64,000 nt of DNA from Nostoc calcicola FACHB-3891 (GCF_014697355.1 NZ_JACJRQ010000004.1:1-64000), one strand, 5' to 3'. Numbered from the stretch's first letter, positions 18,886 through 28,884 are shown. Notes: generated from the letters alone by a model not told the origin. Translations and numbers: made by a program.

Positions 18886-19180
18886 AAAATTCTCCTTCGA
18901 TAATCAGGTTGAAAAGTTTGTCAAAAATCAAGACTTTGGATTCTTACTACTCTTTCTTCCGAAAGAGATAAGGATGATTCGTAAGAATTATTGACATATA
19001 AATATATCAATGTTAAAGCTTGATTGTGCTTTGTTTAGGAAGCTTTTAGCTTTCATTTTTAGTATACATAAAAATTTAAAAATTTACATACAACTACTAA
19101 AAATGCACGAGTCTATTAGTTTATCTATATTGTAAAGACTTCGTAAAAACTTTTAAATATTTAACTTTTTAATATAGATG

Positions 19181-19220
19181 TGTGACCTGTTTCTAGCAAT
19201 TTTGTGACCTGTTTTTAGCA
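19181..19220. promoter_or_regulatory. Two 18-bp direct repeats spaced 22 bp, upstream of the HTH gene
   Basis: tgtgacctgtttctagca (19181-19198) and tgtgacctgtttttagca (19203-19220) differ at one base and have a 22-bp period, about two helical turns. They lie about 280 bp upstream of the HTH gene at 19503. They look like a tandem operator or a short iteron-like site. The rest of the 617-bp gap 18886-19502 is AT-rich with no gene seen. Confidence 0.45.
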
Positions 19221-19502
19221 GCAAATGTAAAATCCTGAAACTTTGATGAATACAAGGTTCGGCATCATAGTTCTACTAATTTTTAGACCTTACATCTTGC
19301 TGGTTGCAAAAAGTATTTATTAATTATATTTATAGCTTTGATAATTAAGAGTTAATTTATTAAATCATCATCTTTTAGGTTAAAATTAAAGATTATCCCC
19401 TGTGCTTTATACAAAAATTATTTACAATAAAAGTTGCGTGTCAAAAATCTGCACCTAGCAAATATCAGAAATTACTTTCAATAGATAACAATAACAATCA
19501 AT

Positions 19503-21104
19503 ATGGAACGCCTATCTGAAGCATTACGAAATCGGATAAAGGTTACAGTAAAACGAACAAGAGAAGCGATCGCAGATTCCTTAGTTGACTTAGAACAAAA
19601 AAGTAAAGTCAATTTAGTTGACGTAAAAGAGCAGGTTAAAACACAGCTTTTTGAAACAAAAAATCAAGTTAAAACTCAAATTTATGAAGTTAAACAGCAG
19701 GTTGAAACACATCTGGTCACTTGGAATAATTTTCGTCAGACTGAGAGTATCCAGTCCGAGCGCTTTGCTATTTTCCTGCTGAAACTACTACTTAAAGAGC
19801 AGAAATCTCCAGCGGAAAAACCAAGGTTTAAAGCAGGTTCTTTATTTCCTGATGGCTCCACAACATTAGCAGCATTGACGTTGGTACTGCGAGGTGTGGC
19901 AGAAGTTTTGTCACAAAAATCAGATTTATCCTGGAAAATTAAGTCTGATTCGATTTTGAGTTACGAAAAACCTGTTAATAAAGGACGTAGTGGGCAAATC
20001 GAGTATTATATCAGCGATGAAAGTTTTTCTCCACAAAAACAAGCATCAACAATAGATGCTGCTCTTACCACCATTGAGGAATTTGACCCAAGAGCAGGTG
20101 CTATTCATCTAATTTACTGTGCTAAAGCAGCCGAGCTTCACCAACCTTGTAATCAAGCTTTTGCGATCGATGATAAACAGTTAGTTGAATATACAGGTTT
20201 ATCAAAGCGCCGTGATTTGAGCAAATCACAAAAATTAGAGATTCTAGATACTTTGGTAAGACAACCTGCTCAAGTGTTGGCAGAAATTACTTGGTTCAAT
20301 ACAGATAAAATTCCGGCGTTTACAACAACAGATTGGCAAATTTGGAATGTTTCTGTGGAACACAAATTTGCTGAAGCAGAGAATAGCCATTGCAAACCGA
20401 TCGGTTTAACTGTTACTGTCAAACCCGGCGAGTGGGCAAGATACTTTTTGAACAAATCAGAGTATTACTACCATACAGGCATCATCACTAAGAAAACCGT
20501 ACAAACGCTTTTTAGTATTGGCAAGCATAACGTCGGTGCTGCCAGAATCCTGATTTGGCTGACTTTTCAAATTGGGCCCGGATTACAAAACCGCTTGATT
20601 GGCAAAACGCTGTTAGAAATTGCCTATGGAGAAAAACGAGTTACAGCAGCAGCAAGCGATCGCCAACTGCGTCGCTGTTTAGCTGACGATTTTGAAACTG
20701 ATATGAATGTTGTTAAAAAAGCTGGATGGCAAATAGAACTTGAAATTGGGCCAGATTGGTTGGAGAACAAGCAAGGCAAACGTCCGGCTGGATTTTGGCA
20801 AGAACTTTTAATATCAAGGTGGCGGTTCAATTTGCCGTTAGAAGCACAACAACGGTTAAACAACCCGCAAAGCCAAAACAGAATTACCCGCCAAACCAAA
20901 AATCTGCGTCAACTGCGATCGCCATCAGGTGAGATTATTCGCAAAGCCAGAAAAGCTAAAGGCTGGTCGAGGGCGTTTTTTGCCTCAACGATGGGGAAAA
21001 GCATCTCTTGGGTTGACGCTGTAGAAACCAATCACCGCCAAGTCTCTGCCAAAGATTTACCCATGCTAATAGAACGTCTCGATCTTCACCCTATGGATTG
21101 GTAA
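19503..21104 (+). CDS. Orphan protein: hendecad coiled coil, unknown domain, C-terminal XRE-type HTH
   Basis: 533 residues in three parts. Residues about 35-70 hold 11-residue repeats (VKTQLFETKNQ, VKTQIYEVKQQ, VETHLVTWNNF), which predict a hendecad coiled coil. Residues about 80-440 form a large domain that I do not recognise, with conserved-looking W, G and Y positions (KPGEWARYFLNKSEYYYHTGIITKKT; GPDWLENKQGKRPAGFWQELL). Residues about 480-530 look like an XRE/HTH_3 domain (GEIIRKARKAKGWSRAFFASTMGKSISWVDAVE). The large middle with a terminal HTH is reminiscent of plasmid replication or partition proteins, but I see no known Rep motif. Two direct repeats lie upstream. It has no obvious partner gene. 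Function: none assigned. Confidence 0.75.
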   Translation: MERLSEALRNRIKVTVKRTREAIADSLVDLEQKSKVNLVDVKEQVKTQLFETKNQVKTQIYEVKQQVETHLVTWNNFRQTESIQSERFAIFLLKLLLKEQKSPAEKPRFKAGSLFPDGSTTLAALTLVLRGVAEVLSQKSDLSWKIKSDSILSYEKPVNKGRSGQIEYYISDESFSPQKQASTIDAALTTIEEFDPRAGAIHLIYCAKAAELHQPCNQAFAIDDKQLVEYTGLSKRRDLSKSQKLEILDTLVRQPAQVLAEITWFNTDKIPAFTTTDWQIWNVSVEHKFAEAENSHCKPIGLTVTVKPGEWARYFLNKSEYYYHTGIITKKTVQTLFSIGKHNVGAARILIWLTFQIGPGLQNRLIGKTLLEIAYGEKRVTAAASDRQLRRCLADDFETDMNVVKKAGWQIELEIGPDWLENKQGKRPAGFWQELLISRWRFNLPLEAQQRLNNPQSQNRITRQTKNLRQLRSPSGEIIRKARKAKGWSRAFFASTMGKSISWVDAVETNHRQVSAKDLPMLIERLDLHPMDW

Positions 21105-21590
21105 GTAGATGTAGCGAACTGCAATCATAACCAAATACTTTAGTATTGGCTTGTGGTCAGGAAGATCAAAAACAGGCATTGTTGAGAAATGTAAATATAG
21201 CTTGATTCAAGGCAAGCAATTGACAAACAAATATTCACTTGTACAGCTTACTTATCTATCCCTTTATTCTTATCTTACATTTGGCTAAGATGAGGCTAGA
21301 AGTGGCGATCGCACTAGTAAGTCACTAGTCCACACTTTACAGTATTCTTACCCTGCTCCTCAGTAATGGGGAGTTTTTTATCAAACTTTCCGATATGCAA
21401 AAAAGGACTCTCCCTGACAGCCTAAGAACTTTAGGGATATAAGATAGATAGGAATAGGGAATACAGGAGATTTATAAATTTATTTTATAATTTAATTCTA
21501 AAAATTACTAGACAGAGAAATCATTTAGTAGTTCAAATGTTCTAAAAGTAGCGAAATACATAGAATTAATAGAAAGAAAGTGTAACAGGC
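21105..21590. other. Intergenic region upstream of leuS
   Basis: 486 bp with no gene recognised. A weak hairpin followed by T residues (ctcctcagtaatggggagtttttt near 21356-21377) might end the HTH gene transcript. No T-box-like leader was recognised. Confidence 0.3.
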
Positions 21591-24239
21591 ATGAAACCAT
21601 TGGAAATACCTTATTCAGTTGATTCCCGATACAACCCCGCAGCGATTGAAGAAAAATGGCAAAAAACATGGGCAGAACTTGGCTTAGATCGAACGCCGAC
21701 AGCTAGCAACAAGCCAAAATTCTACGCTTTGTCCATGTTTCCTTATCCATCGGGCAGCTTACACATGGGTCACGTGCGTAATTATACTATTAGTGACGTG
21801 ATTGCCCGCCTCAAGCGAATGCAAGGGTATCGGGTAATACACCCAATGGGTTGGGATGCCTTTGGCTTGCCAGCAGAAAACGCTGCCATTGACCGCGGTG
21901 TACCGCCAGCAAAGTGGACTTATCAGAATATTGCCCAGATGCGGCAGCAATTGCAGCGTCTTGGTTTATCTATAGACTGGGAATGCGAAGTCGCTACCTG
22001 TTCGCCAGAATATTATAAGTGGACGCAATGGATTTTCTTGCAGTTTTTACAAGCGGGTTTAGCTTACCAAAAAGAAGCGGCGGTAAACTGGGACCCCATT
22101 GACCAAACTGTACTGGCAAATGAGCAAGTCGATAACGAAGGACGTTCTTGGCGCAGTGGGGCAATAGTTGAGCGCAAATTGTTGCGGCAGTGGTTTTTTA
22201 AAATTACTGACTATGCCGAAGAATTACTCAATGACTTGGATAAGTTGACTGGTTGGCCGGAACGCGTCAAATTAATGCAAGCAAATTGGATTGGGAAATC
22301 CACAGGTGCTTACTTAGAATTTCCGATTGTTGGGATAGATGAAAAAATCCCTGTATACACCACACGCCCAGATACCGTTTTTGGTGTGAGTTACGTGGTG
22401 TTAGCACCAGAACATCCTTTAACAAAGCGTGTCACCACGAAAGAACAACAAGCCGTTGTAGAAGCCTTTATTAAAGAGGTTTCTAATCAAAGTGAGTTGG
22501 AACGTACCGCTGAAGATAAACCTAAGCGGGGTGTCCCCACGGGTGGGGTAGCAATTAACCCGTTTACAGGGGAAGAAGTGCCCATTTGGATTGCTGACTA
22601 CGTACTGTATGAATATGGTACTGGGGCAGTTATGGGTGTACCAGCACATGATGTCCGGGATTTTAAGTTTGCCCGGACTTATGATTTGCCGATTGATTTT
22701 GTCATTGCTTCCCCAGATGATGTTGTAGGTTTTGACTTAACTCCCACATCAGAGACGGATGAAGTCACACAACTCGTGCAAATTGAATACAACCAGGCAT
22801 ACACTGAACCAGGAATTTTAATTAATTCCGGTGCTTTTACTGGCATGACTTCCATAGATGCGAAAGGGGCGATCGTTAAGTATGCCGAACAACAAGGTTT
22901 TGGTAAAATGCGGGTGCAATATCGCTTGCGAGATTGGTTGATTTCCCGGCAGCGGTACTGGGGCGCACCGATACCCGTAATTCACTGTCCTAATTGTGGG
23001 ATAGTGCCAGTGCCCGACAAAGATTTGCCAGTACAATTACCAGAAGAGGTGGAATTTACTGGACGTGGTGGTTCACCTTTGACTCAGTTGGAAAGTTGGG
23101 TAAATGTAACTTGTCCGACTTGCGGCACTCCAGCGAAGCGGGAAACTGACACGATGGATACTTTTATTGATTCCTCGTGGTATTTCTTGCGCTTCCCTGA
23201 CGCTAAGAATGAACAACAGGTTTTTGATTCCAGTAAAATCAATGACTGGATGCCAGTAGATCAGTACGTAGGTGGGATTGAACACGCAATTTTACATTTG
23301 TTGTACTCGCGGTTCTTTACTAAGGTACTGCGGGACAGAGGTTTATTGAATTTTGATGAACCGTTCCAACGTCTGTTAACTCAAGGCATGGTGCAGGGTT
23401 TAACTTACTTGAATCCTAAAAAGGGCGGTAAAGATAAATGGATTCCTTCTAATCTGGTGAATGCTGCTGACCCCCGCGACCCCCAGACCGGCGAACCGTT
23501 GCAACGTCTCTACGCCACCATGTCTAAATCCAAGGGTAACGGTGTAGCGCCAGAAGATGTAATTTCCAAATATGGTATAGACACAGCGCGGATGTTCATC
23601 TTGTTCAAAGCGCCGCCAGGAAAAGACCTGGAATGGGATGAAGCTGATGTAGAAGGACAATTCCGCTTTTTAAATCGAGTTTGGCGTTTGGTGACAGATT
23701 ATGTTGCTGCTGGGGTATCCCGGAAGAAAGCCCAACTTTCTGATTTAAGTAAGCCAGAAAAGGAATTGCGGCGGGCAATTCACACTGCTATTCAAGCGGT
23801 GACGGAAGACGTGGAAGATGAATATCAATTCAACACAGCTATTTCAGAATTGATGAAATTGAGTAATGCTTTAACTGATGCCGATGGGAAAAATTCACCA
23901 ATTTATGCAGAAGGTATTCGGACTTTGGTGGTATTGCTGGCACCCTTTGCACCACACATTGCTGACGAATTGTGGCAGTTGCTGGGTGAAAGTGATTCTG
24001 TTCACACGCAAACCTGGCCATCATTTGACCCAGATGCTTTAGTAGCTGATGAAATCACTTTAGTAATTCAAGTTATGGGCAAGACTCGTGGGGCAATTCA
24101 AGTACCGGCACAAGCTGATAAAGCCGCGTTGGAAAAATACGCCCGTGAATCTGAAGTTGCCCAGCGTTACATTGAAGGCAAAGAGATTAAAAAGGTAATT
24201 GTGGTGCCTGGAAAGTTGGTAAATTTTGTAGTCGGGTAA
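21591..24239 (+). CDS. leuS: Leucyl-tRNA synthetase
   Basis: Cytosolic class I aminoacyl-tRNA synthetase that charges tRNA-Leu. Full length at 882 residues. The HIGH-type motif is HMGH (residues 58-61, in [13 protein letters not shown]) and the KMSKS-type motif is TMSKSKGNG (about 644). The editing (CP1) domain lies between, with TRPDTVFG and [16 protein letters not shown], including the TTRPDT threonine cluster needed for proofreading. Two CxxC pairs (CPNCG, CPTCG) suggest a zinc-binding insertion near 465-510. The C-terminal domain ends [17 protein letters not shown], as is typical. Single gene, no operon partner. Confidence 0.98.
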   Translation: MKPLEIPYSVDSRYNPAAIEEKWQKTWAELGLDRTPTASNKPKFYALSMFPYPSGSLHMGHVRNYTISDVIARLKRMQGYRVIHPMGWDAFGLPAENAAIDRGVPPAKWTYQNIAQMRQQLQRLGLSIDWECEVATCSPEYYKWTQWIFLQFLQAGLAYQKEAAVNWDPIDQTVLANEQVDNEGRSWRSGAIVERKLLRQWFFKITDYAEELLNDLDKLTGWPERVKLMQANWIGKSTGAYLEFPIVGIDEKIPVYTTRPDTVFGVSYVVLAPEHPLTKRVTTKEQQAVVEAFIKEVSNQSELERTAEDKPKRGVPTGGVAINPFTGEEVPIWIADYVLYEYGTGAVMGVPAHDVRDFKFARTYDLPIDFVIASPDDVVGFDLTPTSETDEVTQLVQIEYNQAYTEPGILINSGAFTGMTSIDAKGAIVKYAEQQGFGKMRVQYRLRDWLISRQRYWGAPIPVIHCPNCGIVPVPDKDLPVQLPEEVEFTGRGGSPLTQLESWVNVTCPTCGTPAKRETDTMDTFIDSSWYFLRFPDAKNEQQVFDSSKINDWMPVDQYVGGIEHAILHLLYSRFFTKVLRDRGLLNFDEPFQRLLTQGMVQGLTYLNPKKGGKDKWIPSNLVNAADPRDPQTGEPLQRLYATMSKSKGNGVAPEDVISKYGIDTARMFILFKAPPGKDLEWDEADVEGQFRFLNRVWRLVTDYVAAGVSRKKAQLSDLSKPEKELRRAIHTAIQAVTEDVEDEYQFNTAISELMKLSNALTDADGKNSPIYAEGIRTLVVLLAPFAPHIADELWQLLGESDSVHTQTWPSFDPDALVADEITLVIQVMGKTRGAIQVPAQADKAALEKYARESEVAQRYIEGKEIKKVIVVPGKLVNFVVG

Positions 24240-24240
24240 A

Positions 24241-24420
24241 GGGCTTTTTAGAAAGGCGGGGAAAGGGGAAAGGGAAAAGGGCAAAGGGCAAAGGAATTGA
24301 ATTACAGATGTTTGTTTCATTCATCTTGCCACCAGCTACGTGCTTTCAACAAACATGAGCCAAAGATAAAGCAAAAAGCGCTTAAAAAAAACCTTTTCCC
24401 TTTAACCTTTCCCCTTTTCT
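24241..24420. repeat. Split purine/pyrimidine heptamer repeats between leuS and sfnB
   Basis: A purine-rich run (aaggggaaagggaaaagg, about 24261-24290) and a pyrimidine-rich run (ccttttccctttaacc, about 24392-24420) flank about 100 bp and could form a hairpin between the convergent genes. Confidence 0.55.
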
Positions 24421-24439
24421 CCATAGTTTTGCTAGTTGA

Positions 24440-25648
24440 TTACAACCAAGGATGGCGTGGTGGATTGACGTTGTTGAGAAAGTAGTTACCTACAGCGTAG
24501 TATTTCCAACGCACGGGATCGTGTAAGGTATGCGCTCTGGCATTCCGCCAATGGCGATCGTAGTTAAATTGCTGCAAGGTAGATTTAGTACCTGCTAGTT
24601 CAAATAATTTATTAGTTGCTAGCAATGATGCTTCTGTTGCCAATGCTTTTGCTTCAGCAACTGCAATAGAAGCCTCGACTACCTTGGCTTCTTCCAAGTC
24701 GGAAGTATTTGCTGCATCAATAAACTCACCAGCACGCTTTAGCAATGCTTCGGCAGCATGAACCTGGATTTGGACTTGTCCAAGGTTATAGATAGTCAAA
24801 GGATCGTCGTAGGCATGTTCTAAATTACTATCAACCCAAGGACGAGTATGGTTACGAACGAAGTTTATTGTATCTCGTACAGATGCTTTGGCAATTCCCA
24901 CATCTACGGCAGCTTGAATAATCTGAGCTACAGCGCCCATAGGGGTGGCACGCTCGAATGCTAGGTAATGGGGAATCACATACTCTGGTTTGACTTTGAC
25001 ATTTTCTAGAATGGTGGTGCCGCTAGCAGTAGTTCGCTGTCCAAAGCTTGTCCAGTCATCAAGTAAAGTTATTCCTGGTGCATCTCGCTCCACAAAAGCG
25101 ATCGCCGTTTTACCTTGTTCATTAGCAGCAATTACGGGAATCCAATGAGCTAACAATGCACCAGCAGAATAATATTTACGCCCATTGAGAATATATTCAT
25201 CACCAGACTTTTCTAAACGCGTCTGGACATCGGTAACGGATTTAGTACCAATTTCCGAAAAGGCATTGCCAAACCTTTTACCTTGTAATACCAAATCAAA
25301 GAAAAATTGTTTTTGTTCATCTGTGCCATCTAGACGAATTGCTTCCACCATGTAGAGGTGATTTTGAGGAATTTGTCCGAGACTGGAATCTGCTTCGGAG
25401 ATAATTTTGATGACTTCTGCCAGAGTGGCATGAGATACAAACGCACCACCATACTCTTTGGGAACTGTAATCCCCCACAACCCACTAGCAGAAAACTTTT
25501 TCACCTCTTCATAAGGTAAACGCCGATCGCGATCGCGTTCTGAATCTTCTTTGACAAAATCAGCAGCTAACTCATGAGCGATCGCGATCGCTTCGGCATC
25601 ACTTGTAATCACATGAGCTTTTTGTTCGGTATCAATTGTAGTTGTCAT
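24440..25648 (-). CDS. sfnB: SfnB-type acyl-CoA dehydrogenase-like flavoprotein
   Basis: Predicted FMN/FAD-dependent oxidoreductase of the SfnB sulfur acquisition group, related to acyl-CoA dehydrogenases and to DszC-type monooxygenases. Visible pattern: the N-terminal helical domain with GLWGITVPKEYGG, FSEIGTKSV in the flavin-binding region, and the C-terminal HWRNARAHTLHDPVRWKYYAVGNYFL block typical of this group. In pseudomonads sfnB is linked with sfnG in dimethyl sulfone use. The ATG at 25648 (MTTTID) has an AGGTGA site 8 bases upstream and is preferred to a TTG one codon earlier. sfnG lies 47 bp upstream, which fits one operon. Confidence 0.85.
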   Translation of the reverse strand: MTTTIDTEQKAHVITSDAEAIAIAHELAADFVKEDSERDRDRRLPYEEVKKFSASGLWGITVPKEYGGAFVSHATLAEVIKIISEADSSLGQIPQNHLYMVEAIRLDGTDEQKQFFFDLVLQGKRFGNAFSEIGTKSVTDVQTRLEKSGDEYILNGRKYYSAGALLAHWIPVIAANEQGKTAIAFVERDAPGITLLDDWTSFGQRTTASGTTILENVKVKPEYVIPHYLAFERATPMGAVAQIIQAAVDVGIAKASVRDTINFVRNHTRPWVDSNLEHAYDDPLTIYNLGQVQIQVHAAEALLKRAGEFIDAANTSDLEEAKVVEASIAVAEAKALATEASLLATNKLFELAGTKSTLQQFNYDRHWRNARAHTLHDPVRWKYYAVGNYFLNNVNPPRHPWL

Positions 25649-25694
25649 CAATTCACCTTTGTAACTTATCTATTTACCACTGGAAAATCTTTGG

Positions 25695-26789
25695 CTACAC
25701 ATTTACTAACTCTTCAGTTGTGCGACGACGTGCCTCAATTTTTCGTACCAAAGGAATGACTTCACGTCCGAATGCTGCCAAGTCATCGCTATAGTGCAGA
25801 AAGCCACCCAGAATTAAATCTACGCCTACTTCGTAGTACTGACGAATGCGCGAGGCGACTTGCTCTGCTGTACCAATCAAGCCTGTTCTAAAGCCGTCGT
25901 TGTACTGTACCAAGTCTTCAAAATTTGAATTTGCCCACATTCCTTGTTGTTCACGAGTGGAAGCTCCTGCATGTTTGACGGCTTCTCCAAATCCTTGTAC
26001 AGCTTCTTTATCGGCCTGGGCTATAATCTCTCGCAACACTGCATGGGCTTCTGCTTCGGTATCTCGTACCAAAATGAAAGCATTTAGGCCAAACTTTACT
26101 TTACGTCCTTCTTGACCTGCCAGAGCAGATACTTCCTGAATTTGCTCTTGTACGCCTTCGATAGTATTGCCATTCATGAAATACCAATCAGATACACGGG
26201 ATGCCATACGCCGGGCGGCTTTGGAGTTACCACCTTGAAAAATTTCCGGGTGTGGATTGTGGTTAATCGGTTTCGGTTTTACCCAACCACCATTGATGCG
26301 GTAAAAGTCGCCTCTGAAGTGGAAATCATCTTCTGTCCACATACCTTTCAGCACACGGATAAATTCTTCGGAACGACGATAACGTTCATCATGCTCTAAC
26401 CAAGGTTCGCCATAAATCGTGAATTCACCTTTGAACCAACCACTGACGACATTTAAACAGAACCGACCTTGAGAAATAAAATCAATTGTCGAACCCATTT
26501 TGGCAACCACGCCGGGATGCCATAGCCCCGGATGAACAGCAGCAATCAATTTGAGCCGTTCGGTTACTGGCGCTAAAGCTGCTACTGTCGAGAGCGCTTC
26601 TAATTGATATTCTGCACCGTAGCTAGCAATAAATCGAGCTTGAGCTAAAGCATAGTCAAAACCCACTTGCTCAGCTGTTTGAGCCAGCTTTGCGTTGTAA
26701 TCAAAAGTCCAATCTGTGCGTTGGGGAATTTTGCTAACTACCAATCCCCCACTAACGTTGGGAACCCAATACGCAAACTTAATATCCAT
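25695..26789 (-). CDS. sfnG: SfnG-like FMNH2-dependent dimethyl sulfone monooxygenase
   Basis: Bacterial luciferase-fold (SsuD-type) monooxygenase. The N-terminus IKFAYWVPNVSGGLVVSKIPQRT and the segment LNVVSGWFKGEFTIYGEPWLEHDERYRRSEEF are characteristic of SfnG. The family converts dimethyl sulfone to methanesulfinate using FMNH2 and oxygen, so sulfur can be recovered during sulfate limitation. A flavin reductase partner is not seen in the window. It is the first gene of the sfnG-sfnB pair; a palindrome about 215 bp upstream is a candidate regulator site. Length of 364 is normal. Confidence 0.88.
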   Translation of the reverse strand: MDIKFAYWVPNVSGGLVVSKIPQRTDWTFDYNAKLAQTAEQVGFDYALAQARFIASYGAEYQLEALSTVAALAPVTERLKLIAAVHPGLWHPGVVAKMGSTIDFISQGRFCLNVVSGWFKGEFTIYGEPWLEHDERYRRSEEFIRVLKGMWTEDDFHFRGDFYRINGGWVKPKPINHNPHPEIFQGGNSKAARRMASRVSDWYFMNGNTIEGVQEQIQEVSALAGQEGRKVKFGLNAFILVRDTEAEAHAVLREIIAQADKEAVQGFGEAVKHAGASTREQQGMWANSNFEDLVQYNDGFRTGLIGTAEQVASRIRQYYEVGVDLILGGFLHYSDDLAAFGREVIPLVRKIEARRRTTEELVNV

Positions 26790-27003
26790 TAACTTCCGCC
26801 TTGATAGTGTTAAAAACTTTTGAGCAACACATTTTTGGGTGAAGACGCGATGAATTGCGTGCCTACAAAATGGTCTATTTGTCCCATTCTTCTTTCAAAT
26901 TGGTATAAAATTTGCACAAAAAGTTGAAGACATGAATTTGAATGAATGGCGCGAACCAAACAATTTTTAAATTCTGACTGTTAGTACTGTATTCCGATCA
27001 ATT

Positions 27004-27029
27004 TACCGTATATTTGTAAATTTACGGTA
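27004..27029. promoter_or_regulatory. Palindromic candidate operator upstream of sfnG
   Basis: taccgta (27004-27010) and tacggta (27023-27029) form a perfect inverted repeat with a 12-base AT-rich centre. It lies in the gap upstream of sfnG and downstream of kdpD, so sfnG is the likely target. The regulator is unknown. The rest of 26790-27157 shows no gene. Confidence 0.4.
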
Positions 27030-27157
27030 TCATGACTTATTCCTGAAAAGCAAGTTTTGTAGTTAGGGAATTCCTCAGCAAAATCTGTAGTTGCTACAGC
27101 AAAGGTTTTAAGCCTGACGCAAAGACAGGGAGAGACTTTGAACGGTAAGTTTCTCTC

Positions 27158-28285
27158 TTATTTAGGTGAAACCATTTTTTCACTAGCAATGATATGCAAA
27201 TCAATGTTTTTGAGCAAGCGTACCAATTTTTGGGTTAAAGAACCTTTGAGGAGTATTTGCCAGCGCGATCGCTGACTTTCTCCAATTACAATTTGAGTAA
27301 TCCGATATTTTCCTGCTACTTCGGCGATCGCATTTGCTACGTTACTATTAGTTACCCGAATAAAAGTCCCTTCAAATTCTTTACAGAGTTTCTCACAAGT
27401 ATGGATGTGCAAACTTTCCTCTTTGGTCAGGAAGCGCTCTGGATCGGCAACAAACAAAGTATACAGGGGTGCATTCATGTAGTTAGCGATTCTCGCACCA
27501 CGGCGTAAGAGTTGCACGGAGTTAGGATAAGTAGATACACATACTAAAACTCGTTCGTGAATGTTACAAAATTGTCCATTGGGGGTGGTGGCGATCGCAT
27601 TTTCTTCTACGTTGTCTGCTACTTCCCGTAAAGCCAACTCCCGCAAAGCTATTAGGTTACGACGTTGGAAAAAGTTATCCAGGGATTGTTGGATTTTTTG
27701 CGGTGCGTAAATCTTGCCTTCTAATAATCGTTCTTGCAGGGTTTCTGGTGTCACATCGACTAGTACGACTTCATCTGCTTCATCCAAAATCCTGTCAGGA
27801 ACCCGTTCACGCACTACTACCCCGGTAATTCTGGCTACCAAGTCATTGAGACTTTCTAAATGTTGGACATTCATTGTCGAGTAGACATCGATACCTGCTG
27901 CCAAGACTATTTCTACATCTTCGTAGCGTTTTTCGCGGGGTGAACCAGGGACATTGGTATGGGCAAGTTCATCGATTAGGACTAATTGGGGCGATCGCTT
28001 TAAAATAGTATCTGTATCCATATCCGTTAGGATCAACTCACCGCGAGGATATTGCTTGCGGGGCAAAATCTCCAGTCCCTCTGCCTTTTCTCCTGTCTCC
28101 TTACGTCCGTGGGTTTCCAAAAGCCCGACAATGACATCAATTCCTTCTTGTTTGAGTGCGTGTCCCTCTTCCAGCATCCGGTAGGTTTTGCCTACCCCAG
28201 GAGCCATGCCAATAAAGATTTTATGCTTGCCCCGCCGTGGCGGATAAAGGGAGAAATTTGCAGATATCGAAGGTGTAGTGGTCAC
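27158..28285 (-). CDS. kdpD: Short KdpD (N-terminal sensor plus USP domain, no kinase core)
   Basis: Corresponds to only the N-terminal cytoplasmic half of E. coli KdpD. The KdpD domain (about residues 17-225) shows a Walker A-like GMAPGVGKTYRM and the DELAHTNVPGSPREKRYEDV block. A universal stress protein domain follows (about 245-370; VIGESQRSRWQILLKGS), which in some KdpD proteins binds cyclic di-AMP. The membrane helices and histidine kinase region are absent. Anabaena strains are known to have such a short KdpD without KdpE, so this is lineage normal and not a truncation. It is separated from kdpC by about 2.1 kb containing an opposite-strand module, an unusual arrangement. Confidence 0.92.
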   Translation of the reverse strand: MTTTPSISANFSLYPPRRGKHKIFIGMAPGVGKTYRMLEEGHALKQEGIDVIVGLLETHGRKETGEKAEGLEILPRKQYPRGELILTDMDTDTILKRSPQLVLIDELAHTNVPGSPREKRYEDVEIVLAAGIDVYSTMNVQHLESLNDLVARITGVVVRERVPDRILDEADEVVLVDVTPETLQERLLEGKIYAPQKIQQSLDNFFQRRNLIALRELALREVADNVEENAIATTPNGQFCNIHERVLVCVSTYPNSVQLLRRGARIANYMNAPLYTLFVADPERFLTKEESLHIHTCEKLCKEFEGTFIRVTNSNVANAIAEVAGKYRITQIVIGESQRSRWQILLKGSLTQKLVRLLKNIDLHIIASEKMVSPK

Positions 28286-28341
28286 TAAAGTCGTATTATT
28301 ATAATTTAATATTTAACTCTCACTAATTATAGTAAGTAAAG

Positions 28342-28560
28342 CTAAATCAACTAACTGCTGATAAAATTCTTGCAGAAAATTTGATCGCCTATGGTGGGCG
28401 GGTATTAAGCCGAAGATTGCTGAATCTCCGCTCTCATAATGCAATGTTGCAACGAGTCGGTGGCGTGGTGATTCTGGCAACAGCGATCGCTATTATTCTG
28501 GGTTGGGATGTGCAGATACAGCTTTGGCTGGCTCCATTCTTCCCCACTCTACGGCTGTAG
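28342..28560 (+). pseudogene. Remnant of a CcdA/DipZ-like membrane protein C-terminus
   Basis: An open stretch without a start codon ends at TAG 28558-28560. Its translation includes LLNLRSHNAMLQRVGGVVIL, then ATAIAIILGWDVQIQLW and a short tail, resembling the last helix and tail of CcdA/DipZ-type thiol-disulfide transporters. A stop codon precedes it in frame, so it is a decayed fragment. It lies upstream of and in line with the cytochrome b/molybdoenzyme pair. The homology is from memory and is moderate. Confidence 0.45.
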
Positions 28561-28706
28561 CCATGACTGTGCAAATTTTAGATTGCCGATTTTGAATTTT
28601 CGATTAGAAGGGGATTTACCCACTCAGATACCGCATTTAGAAGTTTCCCCTTGAAAAGTTTAGGGCAGGGTGGTTTTAGGTTTCGATGCGTAAGCCCTAT
28701 AGAAGA

Positions 28707-28820
28707 CAATACGGTTCAGTTAAGGGTAAAACTCTTGGTCGAATTCAATTTTTTTTTACGAACCGCAAAGGACGCAAAGGACGCAAAGAGAAGAAAGAAA
28801 TGCTCAACTGAACTGTATTG
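28707..28820. mobile_element. Non-autonomous element with 18-bp inverted ends and a 10-bp flanking repeat
   Basis: Left end caatacggttcagttaag (28707-28724) pairs with right end ctcaactgaactgtattg (28803-28820) at 16 of 18 positions. The element is flanked on both sides by ctatagaaga (28697-28706 and 28821-28830), consistent with a 10-bp target duplication. The interior has the common cgcaaagga heptamer-like run. A relative is at 63821-63958. Confidence 0.75.
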
Positions 28821-28884
28821 CTATAGAAGAACCAATCCAAAATTCTGACTATGGAAAATCTCAAATCCAAAATCCAAAATTGCT

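Noticed and set aside
27158..28285. KdpD called as truncated by mutation
   Set aside because: A short KdpD without the kinase core is known to be normal in Anabaena-type cyanobacteria.
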